A stretch of 64,000 nt of DNA from Methylotenera sp. L2L1 (lineage in GTDB: Bacteria; Pseudomonadota; Gammaproteobacteria; Burkholderiales; Methylophilaceae). A program made the position numbers and the translations under genes. Shown here piece after piece: positions 26,435-33,980 of this stretch. Under the pieces are notes generated by a model. That model was not told the DNA's origin. It saw only the letters and a list, made by a program, of their open reading frames with translations, and did no database searches. Location: assembly GCF_000744605.1 (NCBI RefSeq), contig NZ_JQMG01000001.1, positions 2,577,990 through 2,641,989 on the forward strand, written 5' to 3'. Position 1 is the first letter of the stretch. Each line of letters opens with the position of its first letter.

Positions 26435-27037
26435 ATGAATAATAACTATATGAAAAATATATTATTAGTGACATTTTCTGCTTTGTGCCTAATGGTCATT
26501 AACGCTGCAGTTGCAGATGTTTTAATCAACTTAGAGCAATCAGATGAAATTCAGATTAGTAATACACAATTAAACCTGCGCTACACACTTAAAATTGAAG
26601 AACCTGCACTAGCTTATGAACTTACACCACCGGCCTCTAGTAACTTATCCAACCTCCCATACAGCACTGAAGTCATCAGTGCTGCACATGAAACATCAAT
26701 AGAACCAGCTTTGATTCATGCAGTCATTGCGGTTGAATCTAGACATAACCCTAGTGCACGTTCAAAAAAAGGCGCCTATGGCCTTATGCAGCTTATGCCA
26801 GCCACAGCACATCGCTTTAAGGTAATTGATAAACACGATCCAAAGCAGAATATTTTAGCTGGCGCAAAATACCTACGCGAACTACTGAACTTGTTTAATG
26901 GGGATTTAATGCTAGCGCTAGCGGCATATAACGCAGGACCAGGCGCAGTCATGAAATATAGGGGGCAGATACCGCCCTACAAAGAAACAATAAACTATGT
27001 ACCAAAAGTACTAAAGCTTTATCGCGAATATTCATAA
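26435..27037 (+). CDS. Lytic transglycosylase (Slt/GH23-type)
   Basis: A protein of 200 residues. It has an N-terminal signal peptide (...LVTFSALCLMVINAAVA-DVL), a ~60-residue linker, and a C-terminal SLT domain with the catalytic Glu in VIAVESRHNPSARSKKGAYGLMQLMPATA and the later signatures NILAGAKYLRELLNLF, LALAAYNAGPGAV and YVPKVLKLY. It cleaves peptidoglycan glycan strands with formation of 1,6-anhydro ends, probably to admit an envelope-spanning machine. Such genes accompany exosortase B/EPS loci and T2SS/T4P systems, and this one lies beside epsA and near the T2SS-like operon. Two possible ATGs lie 15 bp apart (26435, 26450); the first is used. Confidence 0.9.
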   Translation: MNNNYMKNILLVTFSALCLMVINAAVADVLINLEQSDEIQISNTQLNLRYTLKIEEPALAYELTPPASSNLSNLPYSTEVISAAHETSIEPALIHAVIAVESRHNPSARSKKGAYGLMQLMPATAHRFKVIDKHDPKQNILAGAKYLRELLNLFNGDLMLALAAYNAGPGAVMKYRGQIPPYKETINYVPKVLKLYREYS

Positions 27038-27098
27038 GCAAGTTTAGTAGTAAAAAGTGCTGCTCTTCTTAATTACATTTACTCTGTCAATAAGCCCA

Positions 27099-27209
27099 TC
27101 ATTCAATCTGGACGCCTAACGGCCCTTTAACCCCAACATTGCAAGTCTGCTTAGTTCCCGTATCAACAGAGTACCCATGCTGACGTTCATAAAACCTTAA
27201 TATTAAATT
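27099..27209 (-). pseudogene. Possible relic of a coding sequence in the gap before the HEPN-like gene
   Basis: The minus strand is open for 37 codons and reads ...FYERQHGYSVDTGTKQTCNV... to a TGA at 27099-27101. It has protein-like composition and higher GC than the flanks, but no start codon or ribosome-binding site, and TAA closes it upstream. It could be the tail of a lost gene or part of an intergenic repeat; I do not recognise it. Confidence 0.25.
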
Positions 27210-27269
27210 TTAACTAGTCTAGAATCATTTTAGAATGACATACCGTTTCTATAATTACTGTTAGATGCC

Positions 27270-27782
27270 ATGAACAAACTCTCCGACGATCAATTCTACG
27301 ATGCAATAAACAGCCAAGACGATCTTGGCCTCGTGATACGCGCGCACATTCATATTGAGCACTGGATCGAGCAGTTTCTCGAAGCCGCCCTTCCGCAATA
27401 CGAGAAGTATTCGAAGGACCTCAACGCTGACTACGAGACGAAAGTTTTACTCGCATGCATTGCAGGCTTACACGCCGACCTCAAGGCACCACTTTCGGCG
27501 TTCGGTAAGTTGCGCAATCGGTTCGCCCATCGTCCAAACTACAAACTGTCCGCTACCGATGCCGAGAACATCTACTCGGCACTATCTTCTCACCATAAGC
27601 AGCAACTTCAGCAAGCGTACCAGGAGTTGGCAGATGCAAGTAAACGTGAGGTGAAGGTTTACAGCAAACTGGATGCCGAGGCAAAATTGAGCTTACTTGC
27701 TATGCTTCTACGGTCCATGCTCAAGATGGCTTGTGCCCGAGTGCGTGGCTCCAAATCCTTTGGTCTTGCCTTAAAAACGTAG
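27270..27782 (+). CDS. HEPN/MltR-like small protein, probably horizontally acquired
   Basis: A soluble, largely helical protein of 170 residues. Its central 'FGKLRNRFAHRPNYKLS' contains RNRFAH, an R-x4-H motif like the catalytic motif of HEPN ribonucleases and the similar RN..AH of MltR/DUF4145-type proteins. There is no signal peptide or membrane helix. The coding sequence is clearly richer in G+C, with CG-rich codons (CGC, GCC, CTC), than the genes around it, which suggests transfer. No antitoxin-like partner adjoins it: the upstream 230 bp hold only a 37-codon relic. A hairpin follows at 27784-27811. It may be an orphan HEPN toxin-like RNase or a non-catalytic regulator; function is uncertain. 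Confidence 0.65.
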   Translation: MNKLSDDQFYDAINSQDDLGLVIRAHIHIEHWIEQFLEAALPQYEKYSKDLNADYETKVLLACIAGLHADLKAPLSAFGKLRNRFAHRPNYKLSATDAENIYSALSSHHKQQLQQAYQELADASKREVKVYSKLDAEAKLSLLAMLLRSMLKMACARVRGSKSFGLALKT

Positions 27783-27783
27783 A

Positions 27784-27811
27784 CACATCGACCTAACTTT
27801 TAGGTGATGTG
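27784..27811 (+). terminator. Hairpin immediately after the HEPN-like gene
   Basis: CACATC-G-ACCTAA-CTT-TTAGGT-GATGTG forms a 12-bp stem with one bulged G and a 3-base loop, 1 bp after the stop codon. There is no T-run, so it may be a mRNA-stabilising or weak terminator structure. Confidence 0.5.
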
Positions 27812-27875
27812 CAATGGCTAGAACAATCAAACGGACATACACACGTTTTTCAGAATCAATTAATGTTGTAATCGA

Positions 27876-28382
27876 TTAATTAGTACCAAGAAAAGACTCT
27901 GAGCCTACTGTATATATAAACTTCCATTCGCTATATTTTTTTGCTGAACCAAAAGCTTCATACTGCGGCAAAAATCCTGTTGTTTTAATTGGTACTAATT
28001 CAGATAGGCTATAAACCCCAACTATTTGATCTTGTTGCATCATTAGCCCCCAATCAGCATCAGAGGAAAAAGGGTCTGTGTATACCTTACGTAAATGTCG
28101 CTTAGTCACTGGGAAACGATTATCCAAGAGTAAATCTTCCAATTTCTTTGGGTATTGCTTAACGCTATCAGGCGTGCTCTCGTAATAACTACCAATTGCA
28201 TGACGAAACTCTTCACCAATAAAAAGTAGTTCTTTTTCACGCTCACGTTGTGCATCCTGATGCCAAACAATGCCCACACCAGCCAAACCAATGCCAGAGA
28301 CTGCCACCAACATTAGTACACCAATATAAGTAAAGCCCGAATGCTTCTTGTTACATTGTATTAGTCTATTACCAGTCGGCAT
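27876..28382 (-). CDS. Divergent pseudopilin lacking the conserved Glu5
   Basis: About 168 residues. The prepilin-type leader ends KKHSG-FTYIGVLMLVAVSGIGLAGVGIVW. Cleavage after Gly is likely, but mature position 5 is Gly, not Glu. An amphipathic helix (AQREREKELLFIGEEFRHAIGSYYE) and a globular part follow. In T2SS the tip pseudopilin GspK also lacks Glu5, but GspK is much larger, so this may be a small functional analogue. It is the last gene of the T2SS/T4P-like operon. The ATGs at 28382 and 28394 overlap the end of the previous pseudopilin; neither has a clear ribosome-binding site, so translation is probably coupled. Confidence 0.75.
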   Translation of the reverse strand: MPTGNRLIQCNKKHSGFTYIGVLMLVAVSGIGLAGVGIVWHQDAQREREKELLFIGEEFRHAIGSYYESTPDSVKQYPKKLEDLLLDNRFPVTKRHLRKVYTDPFSSDADWGLMMQQDQIVGVYSLSELVPIKTTGFLPQYEAFGSAKKYSEWKFIYTVGSESFLGTN

Positions 28383-28779
28383 ATTTGCTACCATCTTTTG
28401 CTATGCCTGTAGAGCCACTATGAATATCATAAACATTACCAACCAATGGCGGCTCTGGTGCTAATAATACCCAAGTTGCATCGCTACCGGTAATTGGATC
28501 TATCGGTAATTTACGGATGTATTTCCGCTCTACTAAGCTCTCTAAAGACTCAGGGTACTGTCCTGTATCTGCGTAAAATTTATCAATACTTTCTCGTAAG
28601 GTATTCAGGTCTTGCTGTAAAGCGGCTTCTTTAGCACGGTCTATACCAATAAAATATCTAGGCACAGCAAGTGTCAGCAATAATGCCAAAATAGATAATA
28701 CGACCAACAACTCTACTAAAGTAAACCCTTTACCTTTGGCATAACAACCTTTTAGCTGTTGATAAAAACATGACTTCAT
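28369..28779 (-). CDS. Type II secretion-like pseudopilin
   Basis: A protein of 136 residues. The leader ends in AKGKG-FTLVELLVVLSILALLLTLAVP, a canonical prepilin peptidase site with Glu5. It is followed by the N-terminal helix and a GspG-like globular domain (ALQQDLNTLRESIDKFYADTGQYPESLESLVERKYIRKLPIDPITGSDATWVLL). It is methylated and processed by a prepilin peptidase not encoded in this window. It lies 52 bp after the preceding pseudopilin gene and overlaps the next. Confidence 0.88.
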   Translation of the reverse strand: MKSCFYQQLKGCYAKGKGFTLVELLVVLSILALLLTLAVPRYFIGIDRAKEAALQQDLNTLRESIDKFYADTGQYPESLESLVERKYIRKLPIDPITGSDATWVLLAPEPPLVGNVYDIHSGSTGIAKDGSKYADW

Positions 28780-28831
28780 ATTGTTTTAATGCCGAGTATA
28801 TTTTTAATACTAATGATTGCAAACATGATTT

Positions 28832-29338
28832 TTACCATTGTGAATAAGGTATGCCATTAATACCTAGTTGCTGACTCTTGGAGTACACATCAAATACATC
28901 CTCACCCTCAGCCGGGTTATTAAACTCACTGGCATAACTGCGTAATCCCCAGCCATGCTCTGCTGCGTGACCATCGCTAGTTACATACTTACTCTTAGAG
29001 ATCATTGGGTCTATCGGTATTCTGCGTAAGAACTTTATCTTAAATTTATCAGGGCTTTTAACATCAACAACACCATCCACCAAAACCTCTAAACTTGGTG
29101 GATATCCTGTTTGCTCAACACTTTTCAAAATACGGCCCTCATCCACCGCTTTTTTGTATGCATCAATCGCATCGCGAATTTGGCGTAGATTTGAGCGTAA
29201 CTCACTTTCCTTGACCCGTTGCACTGTTATCTGCAGCATAGGCATGGCCACACTGGCTAAAATAGCAACAATAGCAACTGTTACCACCAGCTCAATCAAT
29301 GTAAAGCCTTTAGTCATTGATTTCAAACAAGCGCTCAT
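28832..29338 (-). CDS. Type II secretion-like pseudopilin
   Basis: A protein of 168 residues. The leader ends SMTKG-FTLIELVVTVAIVAILASVAMP with Glu5. The body has the GspG-like pattern 'RSNLRQIRDAIDAYKKAVDEGRI...GYPPSLEVLVDGV...LRRIPIDPM', ending in VYSKSQQLGINGIPYSQW. The start overlaps the secretin stop by 4 bp (ATGA-type coupling), tying it to that operon. Confidence 0.88.
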   Translation of the reverse strand: MSACLKSMTKGFTLIELVVTVAIVAILASVAMPMLQITVQRVKESELRSNLRQIRDAIDAYKKAVDEGRILKSVEQTGYPPSLEVLVDGVVDVKSPDKFKIKFLRRIPIDPMISKSKYVTSDGHAAEHGWGLRSYASEFNNPAEGEDVFDVYSKSQQLGINGIPYSQW

Positions 29339-31401
29339 GGTGCTGCTGGAGATGTTGCAGGAGGCGCTACTGACTCTACAGCCGATTGAACATTATCAGC
29401 CGTTCCTGGCAATGCTAAGCCCTCAACAGTACCAGACTCAACATTCTGTATATCTTGTGCTGGCTCTTGTTCTGTTGCTAAAGATGCTTCTGGTTGGCCA
29501 TCAGGGTTTGCCTTTAATTGCTGCTGCCTGATTCTTTCTCTAAATTGCTCTTTAGGCGTTAAAGCGCCAGAACCTGTTGGCATTACCGACTGTGGTTTAT
29601 CTGTAATTAAATTTTCAGTACCAGACCAATACTCAGAAACCTCAGCTTGAGGCAGATTGACATTACCAATCACCCTTGGCGTAATTGCCAAAACGATTTC
29701 GGTTTTACTTTTCTTATCTTCCTGATTTGAAAATAATCGACCAAGTAACGGAATATCACCTAAACCGGGCAATTTACTCGCACTTTTTCGTTCATCATCT
29801 AAAATTAAGCCGGCCAGTATTTGTGTTTCACCATTTTTTAGGCGTAGAACAGTACTAGCGTTGCGAGTACCAATGGTATAAACCGTAGCACCATTTTTGG
29901 TGGTTGTTTTTTCGCCCAAAGAACTAACCTCTAAGCCAATTTTAATATTCACAAAATTATTCAGTGTAATTCTCGGTTCAACATCAAGCTTTAAGCCGAC
30001 ATCAACATATTGGACATTCTCTGAAATGCCAACGTTGGCAGTAGAGGTAGTGGTAATGATGGGCACTTTATCACCCACTAAAATCTTAGCTTTTTCGTTA
30101 TTCTTAACACGAATTCTAGGGTTTGATAGTAAATTGACATCACCAGTCACTTTTCTAAAGTTAACCGCAGGATTGGGTGACACATCTAATCTACCTTTAT
30201 TAAGGTTCATCAACCCTTCTAAAGTTAATTGTGTTGAGGTATTAACAGTAGAACTTGCTAGCACTCCAGTTGCTGAAGTAACCGTTGTGATAGGAATAAG
30301 ACTATTTACACTGATGCGATTTGGGAAATCAACACCTAACTCTTGCAATCGACTGCGGCTAATTTCTAACACTTCAATATCTAGCATCACCTCAGGCTCT
30401 TCTAAGTCATTTGCAGCAACTAATTTTTCTGCAATTCGTATCACGTCAGGTGTATCACGCATCACCAACATATTGAGTCGCTCATCTACAAAAATATCTT
30501 TTGTTTTAAGCATTGTTTTTAACATTGCTGACACTTGCTTTGCGCTGGTGTTAGAAAAATAAAAACTGCGAATCATCAAGTCTTGATAATCTTTTAACTT
30601 AGCTTGCGTGCTCGGAAACACCAATGCAGTATTTTCTGATAAAACTTTTTTTTGCAAACCGTTGCTTGAAAGCACCATTTCAATGGCATCTTCAATTCTT
30701 GCTTTTTTAATAAAAATAGTCGCTTTTGTTTCGGGCTTAATATCTTTATCTAAAATAAAATTAATGCCAGTTGCTCGCGACAATGCTTCAAACACTACCT
30801 TAATATTTACGTCGCGTAACTCTAACGTAACAGGCTTATTAAACTGAGGCTTAAGCTCTGTTGGTTTGCTTTTAGTAGATGCCGATTTTTGGTTAATTTG
30901 TTGCTGTAATTCTATTGCCTTAGCATGCTGAGAATTTTCTATTAGAATATCTCGCACGATTTCTCTAGCAACTTCGAGCTTGTTACTCTCAATTAACTGT
31001 GAAGCCTGATCTAGTCTTTTGAGTTGTGCAACCTCGCGCTCAACGGCAATCTTTCCATTTAAGGCACCCGAATCCTCTGGCAAAAATCCTAGTACACGAT
31101 CATAAAGGCCAATGGCCTCTGTAAATAAGCCTTTTGATTTAGCTTGCTCTGCTTGAACAAGCAGTTTTGTAGCTGCTAACTCTTGTGTGACTAATAGATT
31201 TTTACGCTTTATACTTGCTTCAGGGTGATTACTCGCCTCTTTTCTCATTTCAGCCACTTGTGCTTCAGGTGTTTTAAGCTTATCAATCGATTTTTCCCAA
31301 GGTGCAAATGCACAACTTGATAGCTGCGTCATGAACACCATGACAAAAAAACAAGCCCGATAAGTATGCTGAGATGAATACACTTTATTGCTAAACGTCA
31401 T
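29335..31401 (-). CDS. gspD: Secretin of a T2SS/type IV pilus-like machine
   Basis: A protein of 688 residues. A lipoprotein-like signal (FMTQLSSCAFAP) suggests lipidation, and a TPR-like N-terminal region (~40-165) follows. The short secretin N-domain (KPVTLELRDVNIKVVFEALSRATGINFIL) lies at ~190-265, an N1-type domain at ~270-345 (DLMIRSFYFSNTSAKQVSAMLKTML), and the secretin core at ~420-600 with the VPIITTTS...LGDIPLLGRLF signature. A Pro/Ala/Glu-rich tail comes last. It forms the outer-membrane gate for the pseudopilus. The domain order is closer to MshL/PilQ-type secretins than to classic GspD. AGGA precedes the ATG; it sits 12 bp after the PilP/GspC-like gene. Confidence 0.9.
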   Translation of the reverse strand: MTFSNKVYSSQHTYRACFFVMVFMTQLSSCAFAPWEKSIDKLKTPEAQVAEMRKEASNHPEASIKRKNLLVTQELAATKLLVQAEQAKSKGLFTEAIGLYDRVLGFLPEDSGALNGKIAVEREVAQLKRLDQASQLIESNKLEVAREIVRDILIENSQHAKAIELQQQINQKSASTKSKPTELKPQFNKPVTLELRDVNIKVVFEALSRATGINFILDKDIKPETKATIFIKKARIEDAIEMVLSSNGLQKKVLSENTALVFPSTQAKLKDYQDLMIRSFYFSNTSAKQVSAMLKTMLKTKDIFVDERLNMLVMRDTPDVIRIAEKLVAANDLEEPEVMLDIEVLEISRSRLQELGVDFPNRISVNSLIPITTVTSATGVLASSTVNTSTQLTLEGLMNLNKGRLDVSPNPAVNFRKVTGDVNLLSNPRIRVKNNEKAKILVGDKVPIITTTSTANVGISENVQYVDVGLKLDVEPRITLNNFVNIKIGLEVSSLGEKTTTKNGATVYTIGTRNASTVLRLKNGETQILAGLILDDERKSASKLPGLGDIPLLGRLFSNQEDKKSKTEIVLAITPRVIGNVNLPQAEVSEYWSGTENLITDKPQSVMPTGSGALTPKEQFRERIRQQQLKANPDGQPEASLATEQEPAQDIQNVESGTVEGLALPGTADNVQSAVESVAPPATSPAAP

Positions 31402-31413
31402 GCGTAAGTCCTT

Positions 31414-32046
31414 TTACTGAATCAACTCAGCGATAGCGAGTGGTTTTTCTGCTGAAGCTAAGGGCTTTGCAGATTTTGATAATATTTGAACCAAATTAAG
31501 TGGTAGGTAATTTAGTCGCAGCACATTTGCATCTTCCGATTCAAATCGCCATTGCTGGTTTATCTTTTCACCCTGCACTACAGCGTAAAGTTTGCCGTTT
31601 GACATCAAAAATACTTGTGTTCCTTTTGGAGAGTCTTCAAGTTTTCCAACATACGTAAACGGTGCAGGTGGTGCAACTGGAGGCGGAGGCGGTTGTGGCT
31701 TAACTTTCTTTACAACTGGGATTTCCACCCATGAATGTACTTTAAATAAATCGTAAGGTCTGGCAGATAATGGTTCACGCTTCAATTTATGCCAAGGAAT
31801 AAGCGTTTCATTACTTGATGAAACGCTCACGGCTGAGCCCGCACTTTTTTGATGCCTATTAGCTGTTGATTCATTGCTGACAGATACCTCTCGGTGCGGT
31901 CTTGAGGGTTTTGAAACGGTGATATCATCTACGGGTTCATCTTCTTGCAGTGCTGTCCACACGGTTGTAGCTAAAGTGATGAATAAAACCAACATCAAAA
32001 ACTTGTTAGTCTTTTTCACTTTTGTATCGGAAGCAATGTTAGCCAT
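31414..32046 (-). CDS. PilP/GspC-like inner-membrane component
   Basis: About 210 residues. A short cytoplasmic N-terminus precedes one membrane helix (FLMLVLFITLATTVWTAL), a Ser/Pro-rich linker, and a small C-terminal beta domain (APFTYVGKLEDSPKGTQVFLMSNGKLYAVVQGEKINQQWRFESEDANVLRLNYLPLNLVQ) resembling the homology region of PilP/GspC that contacts the secretin. The start was moved to ATG 32046, which overlaps the PilO-like stop by one base (TAATG); an in-frame GTG at 32052 is the alternative. It probably bridges the PilN/O platform to the secretin. Confidence 0.7.
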   Translation of the reverse strand: MANIASDTKVKKTNKFLMLVLFITLATTVWTALQEDEPVDDITVSKPSRPHREVSVSNESTANRHQKSAGSAVSVSSSNETLIPWHKLKREPLSARPYDLFKVHSWVEIPVVKKVKPQPPPPPVAPPAPFTYVGKLEDSPKGTQVFLMSNGKLYAVVQGEKINQQWRFESEDANVLRLNYLPLNLVQILSKSAKPLASAEKPLAIAELIQ

Positions 32047-32615
32047 TACCACTGATCACTTTGCAAAAATAAAACAAACACAACCCTAGCTTCAACCATT
32101 GGCGAGATAGAGCTTTCTCGCTTAATCTGCATATCGGTAACTGCTATTGTGGGTATCTTGTATAGTATGTCGACTAAGAACTGGCGAATCTGTGAATACT
32201 TTCCAATCACTGGTAGCACTATTTCGTAACGAGTCAACTTGCCTTCTTTAGTTTGTATCAGTTTGTAATCACCACGATTCAGAACAAGCCTTTGCTTTAC
32301 TGCACTATCATCAATCTGTCCGAGTAACTTAGATAAGCTTGCACCAGTCGGAAATGAGTGATAAAAATCAATAACCTCTTGCTCTGTAGTCACTGCAGGA
32401 GCAGCTATGGTTTGAGCCGGCACAGGCTTATTAGTCTGTAACTGGTTGTACTGAGCTAAAGCTAGATTTAATTCTTTATCTACATCCATCATTTTAGTCA
32501 GATAAATTAGTAGACTGAAAACACCTAAAGTAAGCCCTAACAAGCCCCATATACCCAAGCTTTTTGCACAATAGTTGGATACCCAATTCAAGTAAGATGT
32601 GTTTAATTTTCTCAT
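32046..32615 (-). CDS. PilO/GspM-like inner-membrane assembly protein
   Basis: A protein of 189 residues. It has one membrane helix at ~22-40 (LGIWGLLGLTLGVFSLLIYL), a coiled stretch and a ferredoxin-like PilO domain (YEIVLPVIGKYSQIRQFLVDILYKIPTIAVTDMQIKRES...ARVVFVLFLQ). It pairs with the PilN-like protein encoded 4 bp upstream to form the periplasmic alignment platform. The assignment rests on topology, length and gene order (PilM-N-O-P), not on strong sequence signatures. Confidence 0.75.
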   Translation of the reverse strand: MRKLNTSYLNWVSNYCAKSLGIWGLLGLTLGVFSLLIYLTKMMDVDKELNLALAQYNQLQTNKPVPAQTIAAPAVTTEQEVIDFYHSFPTGASLSKLLGQIDDSAVKQRLVLNRGDYKLIQTKEGKLTRYEIVLPVIGKYSQIRQFLVDILYKIPTIAVTDMQIKRESSISPMVEARVVFVLFLQSDQW

Positions 32616-32619
32616 GGTG

Positions 32620-33168
32620 CTATTGCACTTCTGCTGAGTTCCACTGAGCTATCAAAGTAAACCTTGTCCGCTTAGATGTACTAACTTCATCCACACTATG
32701 CTTTTGGAGATATACTTTCGACAACATAACTTGCTCTTCTAGTCGGTTAATATAATCAATGACAGCCTGCAAGTTTTTAGCCTCCCCACTCAAGATGACT
32801 TGCTCTTTTTTTCGGTTTGGTTCTAAACTTAAAATTGCAACATCTTGTATATCAGACTTTTCTACAGCAACTAACAATTCATTCCAAGGTATCGTTAAAG
32901 CCTCCACAGTTGCTTTAATCTGTTTTTTTGTTTCTAGTGGTATGTCCTTACGCACAGTAGTCACCTGTGCCGCTTTATGATCTTTTTCATTTAGATCGGT
33001 CAGTCTTAACACAGCAGCATTGCGCGCATTTAACTTGCTTTCATAAAGTTGCCATGTGAAAAACAGTAGCAATACTCCAGCAAGAAAAATAGTTAAACCA
33101 AGCCAAGTTAAGCGGGCAAATGAAAATGGTGAGTGATCAATAAATTCCAGCTCTAGCTTTAAGCTCAT
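32620..33168 (-). CDS. PilN-like inner-membrane assembly protein
   Basis: A protein of 182 residues. A cytoplasmic N-terminus (LELEFIDHSPFSFARLTW) leads to one membrane helix (LGLTIFLAGVLLLFFTWQLY) and a coiled-coil plus ferredoxin-like periplasmic part (IPWNELLVAVEKSDIQDVAILSLEPNRKKEQVILSGEAKNLQAVIDYINRLEEQVMLSKVYLQ), the PilN pattern. It overlaps the PilM-like stop by 4 bp. Confidence 0.8.
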   Translation of the reverse strand: MSLKLELEFIDHSPFSFARLTWLGLTIFLAGVLLLFFTWQLYESKLNARNAAVLRLTDLNEKDHKAAQVTTVRKDIPLETKKQIKATVEALTIPWNELLVAVEKSDIQDVAILSLEPNRKKEQVILSGEAKNLQAVIDYINRLEEQVMLSKVYLQKHSVDEVSTSKRTRFTLIAQWNSAEVQ

Positions 33169-33980
33169 ACCGAGGCCTCAAGCATTGCAAACTGATAGTT
33201 TTTCAATGTATTTTTTAAGGTACTAATACGCTTTATCTGCCAGCCTTCTATCGCGTTAATCGCAATATTTTTTTGGGTAGGTGCATATACTAATATTTCA
33301 CGATGATTGGTTTCCGCCAAAAACAACTCGCGCATCATTAGGCTTTTAAATTCTATTTGCCAACCGTTTGCAAGTGGATAAGTACGCACATTCTGGCAAT
33401 TACCTTGATTCAAATTAATCAACAATAATCGTTTAAACTCCACGATTACCAGATACCCATTGGTTTTAGCTATCTGACTAGATAAGCTGTTAAAAACGGT
33501 CATTAGGTATGGCTGAACACTGATTAAGTTTAATTGATACTTTTTTGAAATCTGCTTGAGAGCATCTAATAGTTTTTTATCAATCGCAGCAGCAATCGTA
33601 CCTATATGGTTTGGCGCATCATGTAATTTAATTTCCCACTCATCAACCACTGCGCCATAGACATCTCGATAGGAAGCTATTGCATAGGCAGTTTTTTCAG
33701 ACTTACTCATAGCCACTTGCTGCGGGGGTAGCGATAAATACCTCACAAAATCACTTGCCAAAGTAATTTGGAGCTTTGCCTTTGGTTTAACCAGCATTGA
33801 GGCTAGCATCCCATCAAGCTTAATAACCGCTCGATTCCATGCTATTTCTTCCGACTCTTGAATAAAGTTCATATGCTGCTGATCAAGTATTCGATTATGT
33901 AAACCTCTTAATCGACTAACAACGGCGACACTATCCGTCCCTAACACCGCTAATAGTTGATTAACTGATAAAAGTGACAC
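33165..33980 (-). CDS. PilM-like cytoplasmic assembly protein
   Basis: About 271 residues. The frame extends to an ATG at 34055, but that would bury 95 bp inside gspE. I instead chose GTG 33980, which has AGGAG 7 nt upstream and reduces the overlap to 20 bp. The sequence has actin-like alternation (LQITLASDFVRYLSLPP; TNGYLVIVEFKRLLLINLNQGNCQNVRTYPL) and its position before PilN/O-like genes fits PilM or the cytoplasmic part of GspL. It has no membrane helix. Weakly conserved; the call is mainly from gene order. Confidence 0.68.
   Translation of the reverse strand: MSLLSVNQLLAVLGTDSVAVVSRLRGLHNRILDQQHMNFIQESEEIAWNRAVIKLDGMLASMLVKPKAKLQITLASDFVRYLSLPPQQVAMSKSEKTAYAIASYRDVYGAVVDEWEIKLHDAPNHIGTIAAAIDKKLLDALKQISKKYQLNLISVQPYLMTVFNSLSSQIAKTNGYLVIVEFKRLLLINLNQGNCQNVRTYPLANGWQIEFKSLMMRELFLAETNHREILVYAPTQKNIAINAIEGWQIKRISTLKNTLKNYQFAMLEASV

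Noticed and set aside
27114..27266. Integron-like sites around the HEPN-like gene (GCCTAAC at 27114, GTTAGAT at 27260 just before the start)
   Set aside because: Both fit the loose core consensus, but the sequence between them is not self-complementary, there are no L''/L' arms, and no partner core site follows the gene.
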